NCBI GenBank assembly: GCA_022842595.1
Contig: JALHPF010000006.1
Span: 114,790 to 178,789, forward strand
Direction of reading: 5' to 3'
Origin: Rubrivivax sp.
GTDB taxonomy: Bacteria; Pseudomonadota; Gammaproteobacteria; Burkholderiales; Burkholderiaceae_C
Length of the DNA: 64,000 bases
Both the position numbers and the translations under genes were made by a program. A model generated the notes under the pieces. That model saw only the letters and a list, made by a program, of their open reading frames with translations, was not told the origin of the DNA and did not search any database. Below are positions 1 to 10,308 of this stretch, one piece after another. How positions within the stretch are numbered: the stretch's first letter is position 1; each line of letters starts with the position of its first letter.

Positions 1-1
1 T

Positions 2-619
2 GAACGCGACTGGCCCGAGCGCAGCCGCGAACTGTCCAGCCTGCTGGCCCGTGCCGGCCTGGGCGACCGGGCGGCCTTCGCCCGCCTGTACGAGCACAGC
101 AGCGGCCACCTGCTCGCCGTGGTGCTGCGCATCCAGCGCGACCGTGCCCAGGCCGAAGACCTGCTGCAGGAGATCTACGTGTCGGTCTGGAAGGCGGCAG
201 CTTCCTTCGACGCCGCGCGCAGCCAGCCGCTGACCTGGATGACCCACATTGCCCGCAACCGCGCCATCGACAGCCTGCGCCGCGCCAGCACCCAGCCGCG
301 GCTGGAAAGCACCACCCGCGACGACGACGACGAGCGCCCCGACGCCAGCGAAGCCCTCGCCGACCCCAACCCCGGCCCGCTGGAATTGCTGGGTCGCGCC
401 AGCGACGCACGTGAACTGAGCCATTGCATGGAACATCTGAGCCCGCCGCAACGCCAGAGCGTGGCCCTGGCCTTCTTCGACGGCCTCTCGCACGCCGAGG
501 TGGCCGACCATCTGAAGCAGCCGCTGGGCACGGTGAAGAGCTGGGTACGCCGAGCCTTGCAGACCCTCAAGGGCTGCCTGGAACGTGCCGTGTCTCGTGA
601 CAACCAAGGGGTGCAGTAA
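2..619 (+). CDS. ECF-type sigma-70 factor, 5' end outside the window
   Basis: RNA polymerase sigma factor of the extracytoplasmic function group, directing polymerase to a small regulon. The reading frame is open from base 2, so the true start lies to the left. It shows region 2 (the 2.2 helix with AEDLLQEIYVSVW, then the DPxx-like WMTHIARNRAIDSLRR segment) and a C-terminal region 4 helix-turn-helix (LSHAEVADHL...GTVKSWVRRAL). The internal ATG at 119 falls inside region 2 and cannot be the start. The stop is two bases before the anti-sigma start, so the pair is cotranscribed. The RskA-type partner suggests an ECF sigma of the SigK/RpoE-like kind; the inducing signal is not visible. Confidence 0.9.
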   Translation, partial: ERDWPERSRELSSLLARAGLGDRAAFARLYEHSSGHLLAVVLRIQRDRAQAEDLLQEIYVSVWKAAASFDAARSQPLTWMTHIARNRAIDSLRRASTQPRLESTTRDDDDERPDASEALADPNPGPLELLGRASDARELSHCMEHLSPPQRQSVALAFFDGLSHAEVADHLKQPLGTVKSWVRRALQTLKGCLERAVSRDNQGVQ

Positions 620-621
620 GC

Positions 622-1341
622 ATGGACTACGGACGCCCCTCTCTGGCCGACGCCCTGGCCGCGCAATACGTGGCCGGCACCCTGCGCGGCCGCGCCCGCA
701 ACCGTTTCGAGACGCTGCTGCCCAGCCACCCGGCGCTGCAGCACGCGGTCCGCGACTGGCAGGACCGCCTGATGCCGCTGACCACCGTGCTGCCGCCCGA
801 GCCGCCGTCGGCTGCGGTCTGGAAAGGCATCGAAGCACAGCTCTGGCCGGCTGCGCCTGCGTCAGCCGCTGCCGGCCCCGCGGCTTCGGCGGCAGCCGGC
901 TGGCAGCGTCTGGCCTGGTGGCGCGGCCTGGCGGGTTTTGCCAGCATCGCGGCGCTGACCCTCGGCGTGCTGCTGGCCAACCCGCCGGCACCGGTGGCGC
1001 CGGTGGTGGTGGTGCTGCAGGCCACCGGCAAGGACAGCGCCGTGGCCGGCAGCCTGGTGGCCAGCTTCAGTGGCGACGGGCGCGCCGTCACCGCGCGCAC
1101 GCTGACACCGGTCTCGGTGCAGCAGGACAAGGTGCTGCAGCTCTGGTGGGCCACGGTCGACGGCCCGCCGCAGTCGCTGGGCCTGATCAAGCCCGACGGC
1201 GCCACGGTGCTGCCGAAGGACCTGCTGCCTGGCGGCCTGAAAGGCAGCCAGCTCGACCACATGGCGGTGAGCGTGGAACCACCGGGTGGTTCGCCCACCG
1301 GCAAACCCACCGGGCCGGTGGTGTTCTACGGCAAGCTCTAG
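622..1341 (+). CDS. Anti-sigma factor, RskA-like, membrane-anchored
   Basis: Expected to hold the upstream ECF sigma factor at the membrane. The N-terminal ~80 residues form a small helical sigma-binding domain (LADALAAQYVAGTLRGRARNR-type opening). One hydrophobic membrane helix follows at about residues 108-123 (GFASIAALTLGVLLA). The C-terminal periplasmic domain matches the anti-sigma-K RskA pattern, with LQLWW and a final SVEPPGGSPTGKPTGPVVFYG segment typical of that family. Length of 239 aa is usual. It lies two bases downstream of the sigma gene. The family assignment is firm; the signal sensed is unknown. Confidence 0.88.
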   Translation: MDYGRPSLADALAAQYVAGTLRGRARNRFETLLPSHPALQHAVRDWQDRLMPLTTVLPPEPPSAAVWKGIEAQLWPAAPASAAAGPAASAAAGWQRLAWWRGLAGFASIAALTLGVLLANPPAPVAPVVVVLQATGKDSAVAGSLVASFSGDGRAVTARTLTPVSVQQDKVLQLWWATVDGPPQSLGLIKPDGATVLPKDLLPGGLKGSQLDHMAVSVEPPGGSPTGKPTGPVVFYGKL

Positions 1342-1389
1342 CGGCCAAGGGCGACGAACGGCCGGGCAGCGGCGACATATCCTTCGGCG

Positions 1390-2547
1390 ATGCTGAAGGA
1401 CCTGTCCCTCTCCGCCGTGGTCGCCGGCTTCGTGGCCGTGCTGGTGGGCTTCACCAGTTCGGTCGTGATCGTCTTCCAGGCCGCCGCGGCGCTGGGTGCG
1501 ACGCCGGCGCAGACCACGTCCTGGGTCTGGGCGCTGGGCCTGGGCATGGGGCTGACCAGCCTGGGCCTGAGCCTGCGCTATCGCATGCCGGTGCTCACGG
1601 CCTGGTCGACACCGGGGGCGGCGCTGCTCGTCACCGCCGGTGCCGGCACCGGCATGGCCGAGGCCGTGGGCGCCTTCATGGTCTGCGCGCTGCTCATCAC
1701 GCTGGCCGGCGCCACGGGCTGGTTCGCGCGGGTGATGGACCGCATTCCGCAGCCGCTGGCTGCAGCACTGCTGGCCGGCGTGCTGGCGCGCTTTGCATTC
1801 GATGCCTTCACCTCGCTGCAGCGCGAGTTCGTGCTCGTCTTCGTGATGTTCCTGGCCTACCTCGCCGGCCGCCGCCTGTGGCCCCGCTACGCCGTGCCGG
1901 GGGTGCTGCTGGCGGGCGTGGCCGTGGCAGCGCTGCACGGCCAGCTGCACTTCGAGGCGGTGCAGTGGCGCTGGGCCGCGCCGGTGTTCACGATGCCCGC
2001 CTTCAGCCTGGCCGCGACCATCGGCATCGCGCTGCCTCTGTTCGTGGTGACGATGGCTTCGCAGAACCTGCCGGGCGTGGCGGCGCAGCGCGCTGCCGGC
2101 TTCGATGTGCCGGTGTCGCCGGCGATCGCCACCACCGGCATCGCCACGCTGCTGCTGGCGCCCTTCGGCGGCTACGCGCTGAACCTGGCGGCCATCACCG
2201 CGGCCATCTGCATGGGGCGCGAGGCCCATGAAGACCCGGCACGGCGCTGGGTGGCGGCCGCAGCGGCCGGTGTCTTCTACATCGTGCTCGGGCTGCTGGG
2301 CGGGGCGGTGGTGGGGCTGATCGCGGCCTTCCCGCCGCCGCTGGTGCTGGCGGTGGCCGGCTTCGCACTGCTGGGCACCATCGGCGGCGGCCTGGCCGCG
2401 GCGATGAAGGACGACGGCGCGCGCGAGGCCGCGCTCGTCACCTTCCTCGTCACTGCCAGCGGGCTCAGCCTGGCCGGCGTGGGCGCGGCCTTCTGGGGCG
2501 TGGTGGCCGGGGCGCTGACGCTGTTCGTGCAGCGCTGGCGCGCCTGA
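1390..2547 (+). CDS. BenE-family benzoate/aromatic acid transporter
   Basis: Polytopic inner-membrane protein of 385 aa, resembling the benzoate:H+ symporter BenE. The opening LSAVVAGFVAVLVGFTSSVVIVFQ and the later TPGAALL segment are characteristic, and about 11-12 hydrophobic helices can be followed to the C terminus. It lies 48 bp after the anti-sigma gene on the same strand, so readthrough is possible, but no aromatic-degradation genes are nearby. Substrate is therefore inferred from family only. The ATG at 1390 has only a loose purine-rich stretch upstream. Confidence 0.85.
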   Translation: MLKDLSLSAVVAGFVAVLVGFTSSVVIVFQAAAALGATPAQTTSWVWALGLGMGLTSLGLSLRYRMPVLTAWSTPGAALLVTAGAGTGMAEAVGAFMVCALLITLAGATGWFARVMDRIPQPLAAALLAGVLARFAFDAFTSLQREFVLVFVMFLAYLAGRRLWPRYAVPGVLLAGVAVAALHGQLHFEAVQWRWAAPVFTMPAFSLAATIGIALPLFVVTMASQNLPGVAAQRAAGFDVPVSPAIATTGIATLLLAPFGGYALNLAAITAAICMGREAHEDPARRWVAAAAAGVFYIVLGLLGGAVVGLIAAFPPPLVLAVAGFALLGTIGGGLAAAMKDDGAREAALVTFLVTASGLSLAGVGAAFWGVVAGALTLFVQRWRA

Positions 2548-2564
2548 GGCCCGGTCCAGGCCTG

Positions 2565-2810
2565 TCAGGCGCTCGCGCCCGAGTCGCCTTCCGGTCCGAG
2601 TTCGAAGCCCAGCGTCGGCGCCACGTCGGCCACGCCCGGCACCGCCTGCAGCTTGGCCAGCAGGCGGGCCGGGGCATGGCCGTTGACGACGCCGAACTCG
2701 CCCAGCACCTCGGTCACCTTCAGCCCCGCCTTGCGCAAGGCTGCGGTCACCGCCGGCAGTGCGGCGCCGGGTTCGCAGGTCACGGTCCACAGGGGGTCGG
2801 GCTTGGGCAT
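2565..2810 (-). CDS. Small stand-alone propeptide-like (inhibitor I9-like) protein
   Basis: An 81-aa protein starting MPKPDPLWTV, with a good AGGAG ribosome site just upstream. Its layout (beta strand, helix AVTAALRKAG, strand KVTEVLGEFGVVNG, helix ARLLAKLQAVPGV, strand ADVAPT) follows the ferredoxin-like fold of subtilase propeptides; the VNG...L..VPGV..V pattern is the propeptide signature. It lacks a signal peptide. It starts 56 bp after the stop of the subtilase gene and reads the same way, so it probably acts in trans on that protease as folding chaperone or inhibitor. Family resemblance is by eye; the partnership is inferred from position. Confidence 0.65.
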   Translation of the reverse strand: MPKPDPLWTVTCEPGAALPAVTAALRKAGLKVTEVLGEFGVVNGHAPARLLAKLQAVPGVADVAPTLGFELGPEGDSGASA

Positions 2811-2866
2811 GGTCGGGCTCCTGGATCCAGCGTGATTGTGGGCTTCGTGGCCTCGGGCTCGGTGGC

Positions 2867-4195
2867 TCAAGGCGCCTGCACGAGCCCGCGGCCGACGCGG
2901 CTGGGCGGGAAGGGCAGCGGCCTGGCCGTGGCCAGCAGCCGGTTCCACAGCGCCTGGCCGCGCAGCCCGGGGCTGCTCTGCGCCCACAGCGCGGCGCAGC
3001 CGGCCACGTGCGGCGCGGCCATGCTGGTGCCGGTCTTGAAGCCATAGCGCTGCGGCCGGGGCACCGACGAATAGACGTCGCGCCCGGGGCCGGCAATTTC
3101 CACCTTGCCGAAATTCGAGAAGGTCGACGGCCTCAGGTTGCTGTCGAGCGAAGCCACCGACATGATCGTCGGCGAATTGGCCGGCGCACCCGTCGGCCCG
3201 GCGGAATTGCCGGCAGCGGCAATCATCAGCAGCCCCAGCTGCAGCGCCGCGCCCCCGGCCGCGGTGTAGGCCGCCTGCACCGGTGACTGCGAGCCGAGCG
3301 ACATCGAGATCACCTGGCAGCGGTTGGCAATCGCCCAGTTCATGCCCGCCAGCACGCTGCCGCCGACGCTGCTGCCGGCATTCGACAGCACCTTGCCGAC
3401 AAAGATGGTGCTGCGGAAGGCCACGCCGTAGCGCGGCGTGGTGCCGGCCGGCGCCTGCGGCCCGCAAGCCGTGCCGATGCAATGCGTGCCGTGGCTGTGC
3501 AGGTCCTGCACGGGCTGGCCGACGAAGCTGGCCGAGACGATGGCGCGGCCGGCGAAGTCGGGGTGGCCCAGGTCCATGCCGGTGTCCAGCACCGCCACCT
3601 TGATGCCCAGGCCGTTGCGCACGCTGGGTGGCACGCGGCAGGCGTTGAGGCCCCAGGTCGCGCCCAGCACCTGGGCTTCGTCATCGCTGTCGTCGGGCCG
3701 GGGCAGGCCGCCGTCGAGGTCGCGGGCGATGGTTTCGGCGGCGCGCAGGAAGCCGCGCAGGTACTCGCCCTGGGCGTCGTCGCTGAAGACGAAGTACTCG
3801 GGCTCGATGATCAGCAGCGGGCTGTCGCCTTCCAGTTCCTCGGCCACGCCGAAGCGGCTGGCGGCCATGGCGTCGCCACCGACGAGCGCGACATTGATCT
3901 CGGGGAAGATCACGGCGTCGGCGTCGCCCAGCGCACCGAGTTCGACGGCCTGGCCGCCGAAGTCGCGCGCGTCGGCCACGCGCATGCTCTGGCCGCGCAG
4001 GGCCTTGGCGCCTTCTTCCATGGCGCCTTCCTTGAAGGTGACGAGATAACGGCCGGTTTCCAGGCTGTCGCCGCCGCGTTCCTGGGCGGCCAGCAGCATC
4101 GCTTCGATGCTGGCGCTGGCGCCCATGGCGGACGATTCGGGGGTGGTGGATGGGGTGCGGCTGCTGCCACGCGGGGGGGTGGGCTTCTTGGCCAT
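2867..4195 (-). CDS. S8 family serine peptidase (subtilase) without signal peptide
   Basis: Subtilisin-fold protease of 442 aa from the ATG at 4195 (MAKKPTPPRG). An upstream TTG at 4222 is in frame but less likely. The catalytic triad is complete: Asp204 in AVLDTGMD, His235 in HSHGTHC and Ser391 in TGTSMAAPH, with oxyanion Asn330 in AAAGNS. Residues 1-190 form a long N-terminal region with YLVTFKEGAMEEG, resembling a divergent propeptide strand. No signal peptide or membrane helix is visible, so it looks cytosolic, or exported by a route not evident here. The downstream small propeptide-like gene probably belongs to the same transcript. Confidence 0.87.
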   Translation of the reverse strand: MAKKPTPPRGSSRTPSTTPESSAMGASASIEAMLLAAQERGGDSLETGRYLVTFKEGAMEEGAKALRGQSMRVADARDFGGQAVELGALGDADAVIFPEINVALVGGDAMAASRFGVAEELEGDSPLLIIEPEYFVFSDDAQGEYLRGFLRAAETIARDLDGGLPRPDDSDDEAQVLGATWGLNACRVPPSVRNGLGIKVAVLDTGMDLGHPDFAGRAIVSASFVGQPVQDLHSHGTHCIGTACGPQAPAGTTPRYGVAFRSTIFVGKVLSNAGSSVGGSVLAGMNWAIANRCQVISMSLGSQSPVQAAYTAAGGAALQLGLLMIAAAGNSAGPTGAPANSPTIMSVASLDSNLRPSTFSNFGKVEIAGPGRDVYSSVPRPQRYGFKTGTSMAAPHVAGCAALWAQSSPGLRGQALWNRLLATARPLPFPPSRVGRGLVQAP

Positions 4196-4418
4196 GGTGA
4201 GTGTCTTTCGTGAGCGCAGCAAGCCGGTGGTGAAAGGTGCCGGCGGGCTTGCTGTGGCACCGACACGGCGCGACTGTCTGCCTGTCGGCAGCGCTTGCGG
4301 ACCCCTAGTTCAGCGACTTTGGGCGTGGCCGTGGCGGGTTTTTCCACCCGCGGAATGAAGCCGGCGCGGCTGTGCAACACTGCCGGCGCCTCCTGCCCGG
4401 CCATCGGCCCACCGCACC
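4196..4418. promoter_or_regulatory. Divergent spacer between the subtilase and gshB
   Basis: A 223-bp gene-free stretch from which the minus-strand subtilase and plus-strand gshB must be transcribed. It holds an 8-bp inverted repeat (AGCAAGCC at 4218-4225 with GGCTTGCT at 4246-4253) close to the subtilase start. A second hairpin is GCGGGT/ACCCGC (4334-4339 with 4346-4351, loop TTTTCC). No convincing -35/-10 pair stands out. Confidence 0.35.
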
Positions 4419-5390
4419 ATGAAACTGCTCTTCGTTGCCGACCCGCTGGCGTCTTTCAAGACCCACAAGGACTCCACCTTCGCCATGATGCGCGAGGCCG
4501 CCGCACGCGGCCACACGCTGATGGCCTGCGAGCCGAAGGACCTGCGCTGGCAGCGCGGTGAACCGGTCACGGCCTTCGTGCGCGACATCACCCTCACCGG
4601 CCGCCCGGGCGATGGCCACAGCGAAGACTGGTTCAGCGCCGCGCAGCAGCCACCCGACGAGCGCCCGCAGGCGCTGCAGGACGTGGACGCGGTGCTGATG
4701 CGCAAGGACCCGCCCTTCGACAGCGAGTACTTCTATGCCACCCACCTGCTGGGCCAGGCCGAACGTGAAGGCGCGCGCGTGTTCAACCGGGCGGCGGCGC
4801 TGCGAGACCACCCCGAAAAGCTGGCGATCATGGAGTTTCCGCAGTTCATCGGCCCGACGCTCGTGACCCGCGATGCCAGCGACATCAAGCGCTTCCACGC
4901 CGAACACCACGACATCATCTGCAAGCCGCTGGACGGCATGGGCGGCATGGGCATCTTCCGCGTCGGCCCCGACGCGCTGAACCTAGGCAGCATCATCGAG
5001 ACGCTGAACAAGGGCGGTGCCGAGACGGTGATGGTGCAGAAGTACCTGCCCGAGATCACCCAGGGCGACAAGCGCGTGCTCATCATCGGCGGCGAACCGG
5101 TGCCCTTCGTGCTGGCGCGCATTCCGCAGGGCAGCGAGATCCGCGGCAACCTCGCCGCTGGCGGCAAGGGCGTGGCCCAGCCGCTGAACGAACACGATCG
5201 CGAGGTCGCGCGCAGCATCGGCAGCGTGCTGGCCGCGCGCGGGCTGCTGCTGGTGGGGCTGGACATCATCGGCACCAGCGTCACCGAGATCAACGTCACC
5301 AGCCCGACGGGCTTCCAGGAAATCACCCAGCAAAGCGGGTATGACGTGGCCAAGCGCTTCGTCGACGCGCTGGAGGCGGCGCTGTCGTGA
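4419..5390 (+). CDS. gshB: Glutathione synthetase
   Basis: ATP-grasp enzyme joining gamma-glutamylcysteine and glycine to make glutathione in the cytosol. The 323-aa length is that of the bacterial GshB family. The N-terminal MKLLFVADPLASFKTHKDST, the central DPPFDSEYFYATHLL, the KPLDGMGGMGIFR loop and the C-terminal ITEINVTSPTGFQEI are conserved family segments. The stop overlaps the GTG start of the next gene by 4 bp, giving a translationally coupled pair. gshA is not in the window. Confidence 0.96.
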   Translation: MKLLFVADPLASFKTHKDSTFAMMREAAARGHTLMACEPKDLRWQRGEPVTAFVRDITLTGRPGDGHSEDWFSAAQQPPDERPQALQDVDAVLMRKDPPFDSEYFYATHLLGQAEREGARVFNRAAALRDHPEKLAIMEFPQFIGPTLVTRDASDIKRFHAEHHDIICKPLDGMGGMGIFRVGPDALNLGSIIETLNKGGAETVMVQKYLPEITQGDKRVLIIGGEPVPFVLARIPQGSEIRGNLAAGGKGVAQPLNEHDREVARSIGSVLAARGLLLVGLDIIGTSVTEINVTSPTGFQEITQQSGYDVAKRFVDALEAALS

Positions 5391-6397
5391 GCCTTCAGGA
5401 CCTGTTGCGCGACACCACCCGCTGGGACGCCGAATACGCCGGCAGCCTGAGCAACCACCTGCCGATGGCCCTGGCGGCGCTGCATCGCCTGGGTGCCGGC
5501 GACGAGCGCCTGGCAGCGTTCGCCGAGCGCTACAGCGCCAGGCTGCACCCGGCGCCGGCGATCGAGCCCTGGCCCCCCGGTGACGCCTGGCGCGAGCGCT
5601 TCGGCGATGCCCATGCCTGGCCCGTCTACCGCGACTTATTCCGCCAGTGGCTCACCCACGAAGGCATGGCCGACGTGCTGCAGCAGGCCCTGCCCTATCT
5701 GGTGCAGGGCTGTGGCGCTGCAGCCTTCCACGGGATGATCCGCGTGGCCTACGCCTTCGAGGCCGTGGCCGCGGAAGAGCTGGCCGACGGCCTGGCCTAC
5801 TGGGCCTGCCGCTGGATGGACCTCGGCCCGGGCCGCTTGCCGGCCACGGCACTGGAACGTGACCCGGGCCGGCTGCTGGATGCCTTGACCGCGCTGCCGC
5901 CAAGCCGTGCCGGGCTCATTGCCCACCGCATGCTGGACGCGGCGCGGGCCCGCGGCTTCGACGCCGTGGTGGCGCAACTGCAGGTCGACGCGCACACGCT
6001 GCCGCGGCTGGCCCGCCTGGCCGCGCAGCGCTACGCCCGCAGCGGCAACTTCACCGTGCTGCACCTCGTCACCAGCGCCCATGCGCTGCGTGTGCTGCTG
6101 CCCTTCATCGACGACCAGGCAGCCGCCGTTGCCCACTACTGGCGCGCGTATGCGGCCGGTGTGGTGGCCGCGCGCGACCTGCCCGGGCGTGCGGCAACGC
6201 TGCGCGACTGGCCTGAACTGGTTCGGGCAGCCACGGCCAGTGACGACGACCACCTGTGCAAGCTGGTCGACGCCTGCTGGCAGGAGCAGGCCGCCCATGG
6301 CGGCACCCCCGACTGGCAGCGCGCCGCGAGCCGCGCCGTGGCCGATGCCAGCCGCCGCGCAGGCGCCACGCGGGCGTTGCAGGAGCCCGCCTGCTGA
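5387..6397 (+). CDS. Questin oxidase-like protein (DUF4243 family)
   Basis: A 336-aa soluble, mostly helical protein starting at GTG 5387, which overlaps the gshB stop (GTGA). The opening with YAGSLSNHLPMALAALHRLG, the EGMADVLQQALPYLVQGCGAAAFHGMIR segment and the late FTVLHLVTSAHALRVLLPF are hallmarks of the questin oxidase family. Named members perform Baeyer-Villiger-like ring opening in fungal polyketide pathways. Bacterial members are uncharacterised, so the reaction here is unknown. Coupling to gshB is suggestive of thiol or redox chemistry, but that is inference. Confidence 0.75.
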   Translation: MSLQDLLRDTTRWDAEYAGSLSNHLPMALAALHRLGAGDERLAAFAERYSARLHPAPAIEPWPPGDAWRERFGDAHAWPVYRDLFRQWLTHEGMADVLQQALPYLVQGCGAAAFHGMIRVAYAFEAVAAEELADGLAYWACRWMDLGPGRLPATALERDPGRLLDALTALPPSRAGLIAHRMLDAARARGFDAVVAQLQVDAHTLPRLARLAAQRYARSGNFTVLHLVTSAHALRVLLPFIDDQAAAVAHYWRAYAAGVVAARDLPGRAATLRDWPELVRAATASDDDHLCKLVDACWQEQAAHGGTPDWQRAASRAVADASRRAGATRALQEPAC

Positions 6398-6413
6398 AAG
6401 TGGCAGGGTCGCC

Positions 6414-6419
6414 GACAAT
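6414..6419 (+). promoter_or_regulatory. Candidate -10 element of uup (leaderless arrangement)
   Basis: GACAAT, six bases before the uup ATG, in the context GACAATCCGGCGATG. The hemE start shows nearly the same string (GATAATCCGCCGATG) with identical spacing. If it is a -10, transcription would begin at or within a base or two of the start codon. No good -35 is visible. Confidence 0.35.
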
Positions 6420-6425
6420 CCGGCG

Positions 6426-8351
<1,926 letters not shown>

Positions 8352-8399
8352 TCAGGATCGTCGACCCTCACCCTCCTCACACTTCGAAAGACACACCCC

Positions 8400-9395
8400 A
8401 TGAGCACCACCCCGATGACCTACCGCCGCCTGGGCCGCAGTGGCCTGCGTGTCAGCACCCTGTCGCTGGGCAGCTGGGTCACGTACCACAACCAGGTCGA
8501 CACGAAGTCGGCGGCCGAGATGATGGCCGCGGCCTTCGACGCCGGCGTCAATTTCTTCGACAACGCCGAGGTCTACGCCGGCGGCCGCAGCGAGGAGGTG
8601 ATGGGTGCTGCCATCAAGCAGCTGGCCTGGCCGCGCCTGAACTACGTCGTCAGCACCAAGTTCTTCTGGGGCCTGGCCGGCAATGCCGAAGGCGTGAACC
8701 GCAAGAACACCTTGAACCGCAAGTACCTGACGCAAGCCATCGATGGCAGCCTGCAGCGCATGGGCCTGGACTTCATCGACCTCATCTACTGCCACCGCCC
8801 CGACCCGCACACCCCCATCGAGGAAACCGTGCGCGCGATGAGCGACATCATCAGCCAGGGCAAGGCGCTGTACTGGGGCACCAGCGAATGGAGCGCCTCG
8901 GACATCCACGCCGCCTGGCACCTGGCCGACCGCCATGGCTGGCACAAGCCGGTGATGGAGCAGCCCGAATACAACCTGTTCCACCGCCAGCGTGTCGAGA
9001 AGGAATACGCCCGGCTCTACGAAGACATCGGCCTGGGCTTGACGACCTGGAGCCCGCTGGCCAGCGGGCTGCTGACCGGCAAGTACCGCGGTGGCGTGCC
9101 CGAAGGCAGCCGTGGCGCGATGGAGAACATGGCTTTCCTGCGCGAGAACCTGCTCAGCGTCGAGAAGAACAACGCCGTCAGCCAGCTGATGCCCATCGCC
9201 GAGGAACTGGGGGCCTCGCTGGCCCAGCTGGCGCTGGCCTGGACGGCGAAGAACCCGCGGGTCAGCACGGTGATCACCGGCGCTTCGAAAGCGTCGCAGC
9301 TGCAGCAGAACCTGGGCGCGCTGGCCGTCATCGACAAGCTCACGCCCGAGGTGATGGCACGCATCGAAGCCGTGACCCGGCCGTTGGCCGACTGA
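8400..9395 (+). CDS. Aldo/keto reductase, Kv-beta-like
   Basis: NADPH-dependent oxidoreductase of 331 aa. The (beta/alpha)8 aldo/keto reductase tetrad is present: Asp54 and Tyr59 in [11 protein letters not shown], Lys87 in STKFFWG, His132 in YCHRPDP. The overall sequence ([16 protein letters not shown] opening, [27 protein letters not shown]) is closest to the potassium-channel beta-subunit/YghZ subgroup. That group reduces aldehydes such as methylglyoxal. No partner channel is present. The physiological substrate is unknown. Confidence 0.9.
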   Translation: MSTTPMTYRRLGRSGLRVSTLSLGSWVTYHNQVDTKSAAEMMAAAFDAGVNFFDNAEVYAGGRSEEVMGAAIKQLAWPRLNYVVSTKFFWGLAGNAEGVNRKNTLNRKYLTQAIDGSLQRMGLDFIDLIYCHRPDPHTPIEETVRAMSDIISQGKALYWGTSEWSASDIHAAWHLADRHGWHKPVMEQPEYNLFHRQRVEKEYARLYEDIGLGLTTWSPLASGLLTGKYRGGVPEGSRGAMENMAFLRENLLSVEKNNAVSQLMPIAEELGASLAQLALAWTAKNPRVSTVITGASKASQLQQNLGALAVIDKLTPEVMARIEAVTRPLAD

Positions 9396-9408
9396 CCTGC
9401 GGGCGGGT

Positions 9409-10014
9409 TCAGAACCCCCGGCGCAAGCGCCCGGCCAGCAGGCCGAGCCCGGCCAGCATCATGAGAACGGACGCGGGCTCGGGCACTGGTGCAAACGTGT
9501 AGGTGAGCTCGGACGCGTCCGAGAAACTGTGGCGCACGGTCAGGTCGTCACTCGTCGACTGGAACGCGGCGAGGATGTAGTAGGCGCCATCGGTCAGGTC
9601 GAAGTCCCGCGAGTCGCCCGTGTTCAGCAGCCGCGTGAAGGTGTAGCTGGTGATGCCGTTCGATTCGCCGGCGCTCAGCAGGGTCACGTCCTGGCTCGGG
9701 TCTGGGACGGGCGGGTTGCGCAAGAACGCGAAGGCGTCCAGGCCGTAGGCGGTGGCGTTCGGCAACACGCCGGCCATGAAGACGTCGGTGCCGGGCATGA
9801 ACTGGTCGCGCGAGAAGCCCACGGCCACCCAGCCGGTCGCCCTGGCCGTGACGGTGCCGACGAAACTGTTGTCGCACACCCGGAAGGTCAGCGAGTAGTC
9901 GCTGGTGGGCGCGTACGTGGTGTCCGGGCCGCATGTCGCGCTCATGGCGCTGCCCGAAGCGAACCAGGCTGCCATGGCCCCCCAGGCAGCAACACGTCTG
10001 ATCGAGGTTCGCAT
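9409..10014 (-). CDS. DOMON-domain PEP-CTERM protein
   Basis: Secreted 201-aa protein. A signal peptide covers residues 1-26 (cleavage near SAMSA). The middle resembles a DOMON beta-sandwich, a fold that binds haem or sugars: YSLTFRVCDNSFVGTVTARATGWVAVGFS, with the WVAVGFS core typical of the family. The tail is a clear PEP-CTERM sorting signal: VPEPAS, a hydrophobic helix, then RLRRGF. Exosortase would cut at PEP and hand the protein to the cell surface. The exosortase gene is not in the window. It converges with the aldo/keto reductase and is divergent from the PhoX gene. Confidence 0.8.
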   Translation of the reverse strand: MRTSIRRVAAWGAMAAWFASGSAMSATCGPDTTYAPTSDYSLTFRVCDNSFVGTVTARATGWVAVGFSRDQFMPGTDVFMAGVLPNATAYGLDAFAFLRNPPVPDPSQDVTLLSAGESNGITSYTFTRLLNTGDSRDFDLTDGAYYILAAFQSTSDDLTVRHSFSDASELTYTFAPVPEPASVLMMLAGLGLLAGRLRRGF

Positions 10015-10308
10015 GGGTCACTCCAAGGGATTCTTTCCGAAACGCCGTCCAGAATTTGCCGTCGCGATGTGGCAAGACCATGACGGACGGACAGGGTCCC
10101 GACGCGGTGTCGGGCCTTGGCCCTTGGGCAGCAAGCGAATCGGGCTTGCCCTCCCTCTCGAATGCGGTGCGTCCAAGCAGCCGCGGCGAGTAGGGCGTTT
10201 CACTGCAACGTCACACACCCTGGCCAGCATCCACCGGGAACCACAGACACCGGTGCAGCCTTGTTCGGCTGCACCGGGACCCTTTCACCGGCCAGGAGCA
10301 CCCCAGCA
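10015..10308. promoter_or_regulatory. Divergent spacer with 11-bp hairpin before the PhoX gene
   Basis: A 294-bp region between the DOMON gene (minus) and the PhoX gene (plus). It contains a perfect 11-bp stem, CCGGTGCAGCC at 10250-10260 and GGCTGCACCGG at 10267-10277, with loop TTGTTC. It ends 31 bp before the PhoX ATG and has no T-run after it, so it looks like a 5'-leader structure or operator rather than a terminator. I looked for a Pho box and found nothing convincing. Confidence 0.45.

Noticed and set aside
862..3096. A 744-codon minus-strand open frame across the anti-sigma and BenE genes
   Set aside because: Low-complexity Arg/Gly/Ala composition and no family features. The plus-strand genes have clear domains.
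10018..10230. A 70-codon minus-strand frame in the spacer upstream of the DOMON gene
   Set aside because: Arg/Pro-rich, no family features, and lies across the divergent regulatory region.
10180..10240. A possible Pho box upstream of the PhoX gene
   Set aside because: TCACTGCAACGTCACAC has parts of the CTGTCA half-site, but spacing and both half-sites are too degenerate to support.
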